From Meghimatium bilineatum (taxonomy: Eukaryota > Mollusca > Gastropoda > Stylommatophora > Philomycidae), in NCBI GenBank assembly GCA_034231615.1, contig CM067309.1:24543965-24607964 (forward strand): a stretch of 64,000 bases of DNA, written 5' to 3'. Below the pieces are notes generated by a model. The model did no database searches. It was not told the DNA's origin and was given only the letters and a program-made list of their open reading frames with translations. This document shows, piece by piece, positions 22,766 to 32,941 of this stretch. The position numbers were made by a program, and so were the translations under genes. The first letter of the stretch is position 1. Each line of letters begins with the position of its first letter.

Positions 22766-22777
22766 TATATATATGTG

Positions 22778-22809
<32 letters not shown>

Positions 22810-22836
22810 TATATGTGCGCGTGCGTATGCGTGTTT
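22766..22836. repeat. (GT)n/(GC)n microsatellite
   Basis: TGTGTGTGTG passes into CGTGCGTGCGTG, alternating purine-pyrimidine throughout. Confidence 0.95.
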
Positions 22837-22839
22837 TTT

Positions 22840-23615
22840 TTCGAGCAAATTGTCTGACCTGTGGTTGATCCTCATATGCACCTCTTTATGTATATTGCAA
22901 CCATCTTTAATCTATTTATGAAATTCTTTTTGACAGGTTGCATTCTACTCTTCAAGTTTGACATCTAATATTTCTTTCCAATTATTTTTTATTCCTATGT
23001 GTTTGTATGCACTTTTCCGTCTTTCTAGACGATAGTATTAGTGTTGTGTTTTAAGAAGGTATTGGTGGAGCTCGATACCTTAGTTGATAGTGATCGTCCT
23101 TACTATCACCGGATTACGTGTTCGAACCACTTCTGGACAGGAAAAAAAATGCAATTAGAAGATGGGATTTCTCGCCTGATATAACCAAGGAAACACGACA
23201 CGAAAGGTAACAGACCACCCCCACCTAATAGTTGCCGCGGATTAGTACATGAAGAGTGTGACGGCAGGTTGCTGCCATGAGACAAACCTTTACTTTATAA
23301 GAAATATAATCTACTATATATGACTATGATGGATGTGACTCACAAGACCAATCTGAACAAAAAATAATCTTCCACAGTATTTACAAGGAATCACGAGCCC
23401 ACTTGTACCATCTTGTGATGTTGTGTGTGTTCAATAAAAATTGATCCATTTCATGCACATGAAATTGTTGGGCTTTTTTTAAAAAAAAACTCTTCGGTAC
23501 AACTTGTACATTTAAGTACGGTTGCAAGTATTACGTGAAAATATAGAGCTTTTGGTAGCTCGGCTTGAAATTTTGCTGTGAGAACACTTCGCTACCGAAA
23601 CTGCAATTAGTTTGT
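22840..23615. other. mostly unrecognised; tRNA-like patch at 23060-23150
   Basis: GGTGGAGCTCGATACC followed by GTGTTCGAACCACTTCTGG resembles tRNA A and B boxes and is followed by an unrelated tail to about 23290, so this may be a tRNA-derived SINE. No second copy was found here. Confidence 0.3.
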
Positions 23616-23619
23616 GTAC

Positions 23620-23875
23620 CAACGTCAAATCACTACCCCGTAGCCCTGATGAATGTTGTGTTAAACCACATAACATCACATCACTACCATGTAGCCCTGA
23701 ATGTTGTGTTCTACCAAATAACGTCACATCACTACCATGTAGCCCTGATGAATGTTGTGTTCTACCACATAACATCACATCACTACTATGTAGCCCTGAA
23801 TGTTGTGTTCTACCATATAACATCAAATCACTACCCCGTAACATTCGATGTTGTGTTATACCACATACTAAAGTT
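23620..23875. repeat. ~47/50-bp array
   Basis: Five units containing CACATCACTACCATGTAGCC and GAATGTTGTGTTCTACCA. Units alternate between CTGAATG and CTGATGAATG (a 3-bp indel). Confidence 0.9.
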
Positions 23876-23933
23876 CAAAGGCTTGAGTTTCAGAATATGG
23901 GAATCCATGAGTTATAGAACAAATCAGAAGAAA

Positions 23934-24040
23934 GAAGATGGGATTTGATCCAGGTCCGTTCAACTGGCATCTATTCGCCGCACAACATAAATCAGCACGT
24001 TTTAAATGTTCGATAACACGGTACCCTAGGTATAAAACGC
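23934..24040 (-). mobile_element. tRNA-like SINE family E copy
   Basis: GGGATTTGATCCAGGTCCG (minus strand: GGATCAAATCCC, a B-box form) is followed by GTTCAACTGGCATCTATTCG. It is paired head to head with the next copy. Confidence 0.65.
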
Positions 24041-24061
24041 GGTATGGGTTGGTCAAATGCG

Positions 24062-24140
24062 GAAGCTACAATTAACTCAAGTTGTGAAGCGAACAGGTGC
24101 GAACTGAATGAACATGGTTCAAATACCATATGTTTTCTTC
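24062..24140 (+). mobile_element. tRNA-like SINE family E copy, inverted partner
   Basis: AACTCAAGTTGTGAAGCGAA followed by ACATGGTTCAAATACCATAT is the same family in the opposite orientation, with a GGTTCAAAT B-box core. Confidence 0.65.
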
Positions 24141-24154
24141 TGAGTTTCTACTTA

Positions 24155-24660
24155 TGTACAATAAACTTTATCTCAACGGACACATATGTACAATACACTT
24201 TATCTCAACGGACACATATGTACAATAGACTTTATCTCAACGGACACATATGTACAATAAACTTTATCTCAACAGACACATATGTACAAAAAGACATATC
24301 TCAACAGACACATATGTACAAAACACTTTATCTCAAAAGACACATATGTACAATATACTTTATCTCAACAGACACATATGCACAAAACACTTTATCTCAA
24401 CAGACACATATGTACAATATACTTTATCTTAACAGACACATATGTACAATATACTTTATCTCAACAGACACATATGCACTATATACTTTATCTCAACAGA
24501 CACATATGTAAATATACTTTATCTCAACAGACACATATGCACTATATACTTTATCTCAACAGACACATATGTACAAAACACTTTATCTCAACAGACACAT
24601 ATGTACAAAAAGACATATCTCAACAGACATATATGTACAATACACTTTATCTCAACAGAG
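24155..24660. repeat. 32-bp minisatellite array
   Basis: About 15 units of CAACAGACACATATGTACAA plus TACACTTTATCT. It is open in several frames; these were not annotated as genes. Confidence 0.95.
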
Positions 24661-24779
24661 TATACTGGTTCTTGCTCAGAGTTTCCTTTCAACATCATCG
24701 AAACGAAGTCACAGTTGTATGCCTCGTTGGTGCTGTCTCTTTCAACACCTCTACGAAAATGTTTGTTTCCAATAAACAA

Positions 24780-25160
24780 ACTAGAAAGTGGGAAATTAGA
24801 GGCAGTAGAGATGTGGTTCTACAGAAGAATGCTGAGAATATCATGGACTGCCAGAAAAACTAATGTAGAGGCGTTGAAAGAGTCAAATTCGAGATGTACC
24901 TTAATCAACAATATAAGAAAAATCAATCTTCTTTTTTTTTGCTACTTCATGAGGCAGGCAGGTTTAGAGAACATAGTCACAACAGGCAAAATTGAAGGCA
25001 ACGGAGACAGAGGGCGACAAGCTGAGAAAATATTAGACAGTTTGACAGCCTGGCACGGCAACGAAACAACAACGACCTTGATACATAATACTGTGGACAG
25101 AGAGCTGTTGAGAGCCATGACCGCCTACGTCAGCCGGCATGGCACCTGATGATGATGATG
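24780..25160 (+). mobile_element. LINE family C, C-terminal fragment
   Basis: One nearly continuous frame: K-L-E-A-V-E-M-W-F-Y-R-R-M-L-R-I-S-W-T, A-R-K-T-N-V-E-A-L-K, T-T-G-K-I-E-G-N, G-R-Q-A-E-K-I-L-D-S-L, T-A-Y-V-S-R-H-G-T. It then stops and runs into GATGATGATGATG at 25147. This is the best family C reference in the window. Confidence 0.88.
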
Positions 25161-25255
25161 AATGTACTGTCTCAGTGTTGATATTTTTCTGCTAAAAGCA
25201 CAGTGACCTCTAGAACAGTCATTTCCTAGAAATGTACAATGTAAGATCAGATACA

Positions 25256-26042
25256 TTCATTCATTTTCCTTTTGCGCTGAAGTTAGCGCATGGGGCAGAG
25301 GTCAGATCTCTCTAATTCTGTCTGTTCAAAGCTATTCTGTGCAGTTCTTGAATAGTAGGGCCCTATGGGTATTGTATCAATATCTTGGACACATAGTCAC
25401 AAATGATGGCAGATGTGAAACAGAAGTTAAAAGGAGAATAAGAATGGCTAAAAAGTACTTTCAATGACATGAGGAAATTATTAACATCTAAACAAATTAC
25501 AAACAAGTTAAAAATGAGAATTATAAAATGTTACATCTATTCCATATTAATGTATGGCTCAGAAACATGGACACTAAATAAACAATTAGAAGACAAAATT
25601 GATGCCTTTGAGATGTGGGTATATAGAAGAATAGGGAGAACATCATGGAAAGAGAAGAAAACAAATAAAGAGGTGCTAAAAACACTTAATAGGAAGAAAG
25701 AATTACTAAGAGAAATAAAGATCAGGCAAATAAAATACTTTAGACACATTAAAAGACATGACACCTTATTGAAGACCTTACTTGAGGGTAAAGTCAAAGG
25801 GAAGCGAGTAAGAGGTAGGCAGAGATACAAGTGGGAGAGTAACATCACACGATGGACAGGTTACAGTCTAGCAGAGTGCACCACCAAGACAAGAGGCAGG
25901 AGATGTTTGAGATACGTTGCAGCCAACCTTCGTTGCGGAGACGGCACTCAACGATGATGATGATGATGGATATTGATTGTTTTACTTTCCCTAAGTATTG
26001 TTCTTCTGAGTGTTTCTTTTGGTCTACCCCTGGCTCTTTCAG
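25256..26042 (-). mobile_element. LINE family D fragment, split by family A
   Basis: Family D pieces at 25256-25361 and 25971-26042 are contiguous in the copy at 15982-16270 (CTTGAATAGTATGGAAATTG) and here flank a family A insertion. The minus-strand tail is an (AATG)n repeat. Confidence 0.8.
25362..25970 (+). mobile_element. LINE family A, C-terminal fragment (reference copy)
   Basis: Encodes Y-L-G-H-I-V-T-N-D-G, then after a frame break K-L-K-M-R-I-I-K-C-Y-I-Y-S-I-L-M-Y-G-S, E-T-W-T-L-N-K, M-W-V-Y-R-R-I-G-R, I-K-Y-F-R-H-I-K-R-H, G-R-Q-R-Y-K-W and L-R-C-G-D-G-T. It ends in GATGATGATGATGATGG. It is the longest uninterrupted family A frame here (162 codons). Confidence 0.9.
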
Positions 26043-26093
26043 ATTACCACGACCATAACCGTGGAGAGAAATAGGATAAACATGGAAATATCA

Positions 26094-26240
26094 TCAAATG
26101 CCGTCTCCGTAACGAAGGTTGACTTGCAGTCATACCTTCAATACCTCCTGTCTCTTGCTTTGTTGGTGCACTCTGCTAGACTGTAATATATCCCATCTCG
26201 TGATATTTCTCTTCCACTTGTATCTTTGCCTACCTCCATG
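26094..26240 (-). mobile_element. LINE family A, 3' end
   Basis: ATCAAATGCCGTCTCCGTAA and CACTCTGCTAGACTGTAATA match the 3' end of family A in inverted orientation, only about 120 bp from the previous copy. Confidence 0.75.
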
Positions 26241-26870
26241 TCATTAACCACAGAATGTTTAATCCTGTTGCTAAACAAATTAATGGTGTTGATCATCGTG
26301 GTACCCGTGATCTTCAGCTCACTGCAATAAAATCTTGCACCATTGACAATAGAGATAGGCACGGTATTGAAAATCGCTATATACAGTAATGTTGTCATCT
26401 TAAACCATTTGGTCTTAATACAAATAATTCATTTATTTAGATTTCGGGGGTGGTGCCTTTGTAGTATCGTCATTTATATTGTCTTGAGGCAAAGTTATGT
26501 TATTTCTTTCTCTACGACAATAATTGTGTACACGTACAAAACTCTTACCTAGAATGTCTCTGATGTTAAATATTTGACAGGTAAAACTAGGTGTTAAACA
26601 TATGCATGTCTAATAAATGTGTGATGGTACCTTTATTTTTAATGTCTTTAATGTTAATTCAATGCTTGTCTTGTATTTTCTTGAAAAAGACCTTGAGGTT
26701 GAAACGTTAAAACTGTCTTATACTGCTATCTGTATTTTTTCATGCCTGTACCCAATAGATTGACTGTCTGTTCATTAATCGTAAAGCTGATCGACCTTGT
26801 ATTCTTGATGAAAGAGAACCCGCCTTCGCTCAGTAATTGTAGCCGTTCTTCAATTCTTTAGCTGCATCCT
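26241..26870. other. unrecognised; recurring box at 26680-26712
   Basis: TTGAAAAAGACCTTGAGGTT followed by GAAACGTT is one of six copies of a dispersed box. No other feature was recognised. Confidence 0.4.
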
Positions 26871-26955
26871 AATGTGAACATTTCTCCCACACACGATAAC
26901 GTGAACATTTCTCCCACACACGATAATGTGAACATTTCTCCCACACACGATAACA
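26871..26955. repeat. 27-bp array, three units
   Basis: GAACATTTCTCCCACACACG plus ATAA(T/C)GT, three tandem copies. Confidence 0.9.
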
Positions 26956-27029
26956 TATATCCTATAAGGCACACACAATTTCTTCATCATCCCTCTCGCA
27001 GTTTACCATGTCTACACAGCTAGAGCTAC

Positions 27030-27612
27030 ATCAACGGTGCATGAGATTGCATGGCAGAAATAAGGAAGAGATTGGCAATGGCATATTGCAAAATAACACG
27101 GGTGAAAAACATGGAAAAACAACAAAATAGAAACGAAAGTGCTAATGTTACGAACTTTTATTTTTCCGGTTGCAACATACGGCTGTGAAACATGGACTCT
27201 AAGTAAAACAGCGGCAAAGAAGATCAACGCCTTCGAGCTGAAATGCTACAGGAAGATACTTAGAATATCATGGAAGGATAAAATCAGAAACTCAGACATT
27301 ATAAACACATTGAATATTCCAGAGTGTTGGTTACTAAACACAATAACAAAAAGAAAACTACGCCTGTTTGGTCATATAAAGAGACACAACTGTTTAGAGA
27401 GATAAATAATGGAGGGAAGAGTACCTGGGAAGAGGAGAAAGGGCAGACCAAGAAGACGATGGACTGACAACATTAAAGATAACATGAATACATCGCTAGA
27501 AAATGCAAGCCACATCGCCCAAGACAGAGAGGTTCAGAGAGTTCATTGGGAAGACAACATTCTGGAAGGAATACGTCACATGACAACACAGCTAGTTCAG
27601 TTTTCTAGATAA
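27030..27612 (+). mobile_element. LINE family H fragment (reference copy)
   Basis: Encodes F-P-V-A-T-Y-G-C-E-T-W-T-L, C-Y-R-K-I-L-R-I-S-W, L-F-G-H-I-K-R-H and, after one stop near 27402, G-R-P-R-R-R-W-T-D-N-I and H-W-E-D-N-I-L-E-G-I-R-H. 5' truncated upstream of the C-terminal part of the reverse transcriptase region. Confidence 0.88.
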
Positions 27613-27614
27613 AT

Positions 27615-28090
27615 GCTGCTGTATTTGAAAACTTCTCAAGTGCTTTCTGTGGATATCCCTCTCTGTGGGCCAGTGTTCCTCCCTTACCTGGTTTAGTGTA
27701 ATGCAGTCTTGCGGGATATGTTCCGCTGTCTGTGATGCCTGCCCACATGGGCACAGAGGTGATGAAACCAGTCTTAGTATATTTAAGTGACTTTTTAGTA
27801 TGTTATGTCCTGTCCTGATATGGAAGATGATAACTTTCTCTGTTCTGTCAAGATAGTGGTAGCTGTCTATTGGATGGTCAACTTTCCTAATAGCTTTGAT
27901 GAGGTATGTGCTTTTTTGTTCTATTTATTCCTGTTTTGCTCCATCATTTGCTTCAATATCTGTGCCTTTTCATTTCCTGGAATGCCAGAGTGAGATGGTA
28001 TCCACTGTAGTACTACCCTTTTTTAGATCTTCACTTCTCGCATTGCTTCATTCAGAATCTCATCGCGGACATGTACAGGCTAAGCATTGC
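27615..28090 (-). mobile_element. RNase H-bearing LINE family F, C-terminal fragment
   Basis: The minus strand reads V-L-Q-W-I-P-S-H-S-G-I-P-G-N-E-K-A, the last catalytic block of a LINE RNase H. Later it reads C-P-C-G, T-A-E-H-I-P-Q-D-C, the cysteine/histidine motif usual at the end of such proteins. Several frame breaks. Confidence 0.8.
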
Positions 28091-28920
28091 TGCAGAAACT
28101 ATTAAAATCACAACAAGCTAATGTGAGTAGGTGGTGTTTCTTACTGATGCAATGTCTCTCCTGCATCATTTCATGCGTTAATTTCTCATTGTTTCGTTTT
28201 TTGTTCATGGATATTGCCTATTTCGTCTTGTGTTCTTTGAGTGATAAAGGTTTGTTTGTCGAAACGTCGATTTAACCCATGTATGTACTCTATTAAAACT
28301 TCATCACGAGCTGTGATTACCTTTCACCCGTGCATTCCATACTGGAATTTTTTTTCCATTTGAGTGGGTAATGGTTTTTTACAGTGTTTTTCTATATTCA
28401 TGTTTATTTTCTTTTGTCATTCATTGACCTACTTGATGGCTGCATTATGTTGTTTGTTTGAACGTGTTCTTGAGTGTGTCGATGTGAGACAAGAATCAAT
28501 GCAACATCGCAAATATACAACGAATCATCCTCGCTGAGAACGTTATTAACCTCTCACGCCAGGGATAGTAATTTATTACTTTGTCCTATTATTGTCCCCA
28601 ATTATGACAATCAGCAATTATTACTGTACGATTGTTGTTAGCAATTTTCTGGGATGATATTTGCTCCAAATACTGATCTCTAATTCCGAAGATGGGTGCG
28701 GTATATGCGTATAGAAACAATTGATTACTTTCCCATGTTTGTATCTTCTGTGCCCTAAATTCGATTGCATCATTGTTTGTTATTGATTAGATGTGATTTC
28801 TGCGCATCTGTTGTGTAGTTTTCCGCTTGTCTGATTGTATGCTCAATGATTCTGCATTTCTTGTTTATTTTGAAGCAGTAAATCATGTTGTCTTCTGCAA
28901 TTTATATGATAATCGTCAGT
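28091..28920. other. unrecognised; recurring box at 28241-28270
   Basis: GTGATAAAGGTTTGTTTGTC followed by GAAACGTCG belongs to the dispersed box family. No other feature was recognised. Confidence 0.4.
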
Positions 28921-29115
28921 CTTCTGATAGTACCCTCACAATAATAATGTTGTTTCACTTACAATAATGATGTTGTTTCCCTCACAATAATGATGTTGTT
29001 TTCCCTAGCAGTAATGATGTTTCACTCGCAACAATGATGTTTCTCTCACAATAATGATGTTTCCCTCACAATATTGATGTTGTTTCCCTCAAAATAATGA
29101 TGTTGTTTTCATCTA
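28921..29115. repeat. ~23-bp array
   Basis: Seven or eight units of CACAATAATGATGTTGTTTC with variable ends. Confidence 0.88.
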
Positions 29116-29690
29116 ATTCACTGCAGATATTTGAATTCGTTCACTATGATGTTATATCATGTTCTGATGTTCTATGATGTTCTAGAAACTGACTGCATTC
29201 TCGTCTGCTTCTTTCTTAAGGGGCTGTCCTTAAGTTACATAAAAAAATTAAGTGTGTGAGTGGGGCTGTAAGTATTTGACAGTATGGCAGAAGTGTACCT
29301 CAACAAAGCGATTTTTATACACCAATCACATTTGGTGAATTTAAACAAAGAAATTAAATAATTGTTGTTTGTTCGTACTATTTTTTTAGCTACAAAAAAG
29401 ATTATTTAAGGACTTAAATACTGTGGGACGTAAACACATGGTCACATAATTAGACAAGGAGCATCTCTGTATTTTTGACAAGTTCTTGACAAGCGAGGGG
29501 AGAAGTTCTCCAAAAAAAATGCTAAAATAAAACAGATTCATGCAACATATGTTTAAGAGGTCTGGGCTAATAGATAACAGATGTATGTGACGATGTGGGC
29601 AATCTGCAGATATTAATGTTCATAGTTTACAGAACAGCCCATTGTAGCACATCACAAGAAGAAAAGTGTGTCCCTGATGTACTCCCACTA
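29116..29690. other. nothing recognised
   Basis: No gene or repeat was recognised. Confidence 0.4.
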
Positions 29691-30400
29691 CTGTACTGCC
29701 TCGGAGCTGGTAACCCATACTGTCCTGCCTCTGAGCTAGTAATCTCACCACTGTCTTCCTCGGTTCTGATAATCCCAGTACTGTCTTGCCTCGGTTCTGA
29801 TAATCTCACCACTGTCTTGCCTCGGTTCTGATAATCTCACCACTGTCTTGCCTCGGTTCTGATAATCTCACCACTGTCTTGCCTCGGTTCTGATAATCTC
29901 ACCACTGTCTTGCCTCGGTTCTGATAATCTCACCACTGTCTTGCCTCGGTTCTGATAATCTCACCACTGTCTTCCTCGGTTCTGATAATCCCAGTACTGT
30001 CCTGCCTCGGTTCTGATAATCCCAGTACTGTCTTGCCTCGGTTCTGATAATCCCAGTACTGTCTTGCCTCGGTTCTGATAATCTCACCACTGTCTTGCCT
30101 CGGTTCTGATAATCTCACCACTGTCTTGCCTCGGTTCTGATAATCTCACCACTGTCTTGCCTCGGTTCTGATAATCCCAGTACTGTCTTGCCTTGGTTCT
30201 GATAATCCCAGTACTGTCTTGCCTCGGTTCTGATAATCTCACCACTGTCTTGTCTCGGTTCTGATAATCCCATTACTGTCCTGCCTCGGTTCTGATAATC
30301 CCACCACTGTCTTGCCTCGGTTCTGATAATCCCAGTATTGTCTTGCCTCGGAGAGGGTAATCCCAGTATTGCCTTGCCTCGGAGAGGGTAATTCCAGTAC
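29690..30400. repeat. 31-bp minisatellite array
   Basis: About 23 units of TGCCTCGGTTCTGATAATC plus CACCACTGTCT or CCAGTACTGTCT, alternating in runs. Edges are degenerate (GGAGCTGGTAACCC on the left, GGAGAGGGTAATCC on the right). Confidence 0.95.
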
Positions 30401-30424
30401 TGTTCATTGAAGAAATGCATATAC

Positions 30425-30530
30425 GCATCTGCCGATAGGGAACGGAAAAAAATGAAGATCCAGCCATAATGAATTGTGTAGCCAAAATGAAGATTCAGCC
30501 ATAATGAATTGTGTAGCCAAAATGACGTCA
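30425..30530. repeat. two-copy tandem repeat
   Basis: AGCCATAATGAATTGTGTAG with AAGAT-CAGCC repeated twice. Confidence 0.8.
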
Positions 30531-30544
30531 TAGCATCGTAGTGC

Positions 30545-30870
30545 GAGAGAGCTGATGGTGAAATGGGACGGAGGGGTAGAGTTAGATGGAGGGATCATCA
30601 TGAAAATTTAACTTGATAAACTGGGACGGAGGGGTAGAGTTGTATGGAGGAGAATATCATGAAACCTTAACTTGGTAACTGGGACGGGGGTAGAGTTGTA
30701 TGGAGGGAAATATCAAGAAACTATAACTTGGTAAACTGGGACGGCGTTGGTAGTGTTGTATGGAGGGGAATATAATAAAACCTTAACTTGGTAAACTGGG
30801 ACGGGGTAGAGTTGTAAGGAGGGAAATATCAAGAAACTTTAACTTGGTAAACTGGGACGGAGAGGTAGTT
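30545..30870. repeat. ~58-bp array, five to six units
   Basis: Units contain AACTGGGACGGAGGGGTAG and CTTAACTTGGTAAACTGGG with small indels. Confidence 0.88.
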
Positions 30871-30940
30871 AAGTGGAGATTAATAAATTGTTCATGATGA
30901 AGACAACAAAAGAGTCATTATTACACTCAATGTTATGTAT

Positions 30941-31121
<181 letters not shown>

Positions 31122-31257
31122 CATAGTTGCAACCTATAGACTGCCTGGATGTGATATTTTCTGTTGCTTTTAATGTTGTCCTTTTTTTTAATTTTAAGAG
31201 CACCATTTGCAATAAAGAAATGTGAACACTATAATGCAAATATAACTATTGAGATTT

Positions 31258-31440
31258 TACAATGAAATATCTCTATAACGTATTCTGTTATAACAAATGT
31301 CAGTATTTAACAACACTTTTTAAAATACCCAATTATATGTATTCATTATGTTTTGTACTGTATATAGCGAACATCTGTTATAACATATTTTTCGTGGCTC
31401 TGGAAGAAGTTGTCATAGCGGGATTAGACTGAAGCTTTTG
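31258..31440. mobile_element. Tigger/pogo-like MITE, family M copy
   Basis: ACAATGAAATATCTCTATAA on the left, CATAGCGGGATTAGACTG on the right (inverse CAGTCTAATCCCGCTATG), with TACTGTATATAGCGAACATC inside. Terminal inverted repeats are recognisable. Confidence 0.65.
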
Positions 31441-31489
31441 TTTATCCTATACAACATGGTTTCCTCGAAGAGATGCTTGACTTGGTGCC

Positions 31490-31660
31490 ACTTTACAGAA
31501 ACCAGACTTTATCGGAACTAACATTTTACAGAAACCAGAATTATTAGAACTAACATTTTACAGAAACCAGAATTATTAGAACTAACATTTTACAGAAACC
31601 AGACTTTATTAGAACTAACATTTTACAGAAACCAGATTCTATCACAGCTAACATTTTACA
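31490..31660. repeat. 32-bp array, five units
   Basis: Units of ATTTTACAGAAACCAGAATT plus ATTAGAACTAAC. Confidence 0.92.
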
Positions 31661-31850
31661 GTGAAATCTCATTTTAACACTTGGTCGTCCAGACTGAAAA
31701 ATTGTGTATGTAATAACAGAAATGCGTTATAAACATTACAAACAATATAGAATAAATATAAATTGGAATTTGGAAAAGTGTTGTTAAGAAGGGAAATTTG
31801 TCATAAAAATTATGCTATATAAGGAATTCCACTTTATAAAACTTGATTTA
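31661..31850. mobile_element. Tigger/pogo-like MITE, family M copy
   Basis: Begins ACAGTGAAATCTCATTTTAA and contains TAACAGAAATGCGTTATAAA and GTGTTGTTAAGAAGGGAAAT. Opposite orientation to the 31258 copy. Confidence 0.6.
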
Positions 31851-31854
31851 AAAA

Positions 31855-32905
31855 ACGCCACAGACAGGGCCGTAGATATGAAAACCTTAAAGAGGGGGTT
31901 TATATTTTTTTTTTTAATTTGTTAAAGTTATTCGTCCTTTATCGCGTGTATATTTAACTATTTGACTGGAAATTTTAAGACCATTTTTTTGGTGAAAAAT
32001 CGCTAAGCTAAGGGGGTTTTAATCGAACCTTTGGTTAAGTTCCTCGTGCTAAATCCATGATAGATTTGTAAAGGTGGGGGGACTGAAGATTTGAACACTC
32101 AACTCCCCCTCCCCCCCCCCCCCTTTCTTATCTAACGGGTCTGGCCGCAGATAAAATTAACTATCATAACTCTTTTCACATAACAACAAAATCAATCTAA
32201 AGACGAGTTGTATGTAACATGAAACCTCGTAACTTCTCTGTTAAAACTAACATGGACAAACGAGGTTTGTCTTTTAAACATGTGTTCGTTACAAATAAAA
32301 CGAAATGTCTTGCAATATACTTCCTAATTATGTTCGTGTAATAATTGTTGGATCATGTACATTTTTGTTTTGTGTGAGTGGAGACATTGGTATGTTCGAG
32401 TTGTGCGTTCAAAGCCTGCTCCAGATATAGGACCTGCGGACAACGATATTTTTGTTTGCTGATGTAACTTATTTTTGCTATTCAGTGACTTTCCGCAAGA
32501 AATATATGCAAAGCACGGATTTGTCGAATCAGCCAAGATAAGTGGCTTCATAAACAAGTGCTACATTCTGGAGTAGGCTATGGTGTGAATTACGAATGCT
32601 ACACATCGCCTTTGAGTATTGAATGAAGTGTATCTTGCATTTGTGAGAACCATCGGTGCGTGTTATTTGTCATGTGTTTTAATAGTAACAATTATAATTT
32701 TGTGACAGTTTCGTGATCTTACTATTTTATCATGTAACAACTTCCCTATGGGGTAAATAATCTGTTAACTTGCTGCAATTCTGTTATAGTGTATCCAATC
32801 TGATACCGTGTTGTTATTTTGTTATAATAATAGTGTTGTGTTATCTCGTTAAAATTCTGTTGTTATCGTTTAGCGATCTAATATTATTGTATACTTGTCT
32901 TCCTA
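31855..32905. other. unrecognised, including poly-C patch
   Basis: CAGGGCCGTAGATATG at 31867 and GGGTCTGGCCGCAG at 32137 could be eroded inverted termini of an unknown element, with a CCCCCCCCCCCC run near 32108. No upstream carbonic anhydrase exon with a signal peptide could be identified. Confidence 0.35.
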
Positions 32906-32911
32906 TCTCAG

Positions 32912-32941
32912 GCTGGAATTACAAGTCCGGAGACTATGGAG
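32912..32941 (+). CDS. carbonic anhydrase exon (30 nt)
   Basis: Preceded by TTCCTATCTCAG and followed by GTATGT. Encodes W-N-Y-K-S-G-D-Y-G plus split codons at both ends. The W-x-Y ... G-P-x-x-W context continues in the next exon. The first codon needs one base from an upstream exon not identified here. Confidence 0.85.

Noticed and set aside
24044-25149. A 235-codon frame joining the 32-bp array to LINE C text
   Set aside because: The first half is minisatellite and the second half is the end of a LINE; no evidence of one gene.
28087-28275. Plus-strand frame with hydrophobic stretches at 27805-28275 as a membrane protein
   Set aside because: The minus strand of the same region reads as LINE RNase H (W-I-P-S-H-S-G) and its Cys/His tail, which explains it better.
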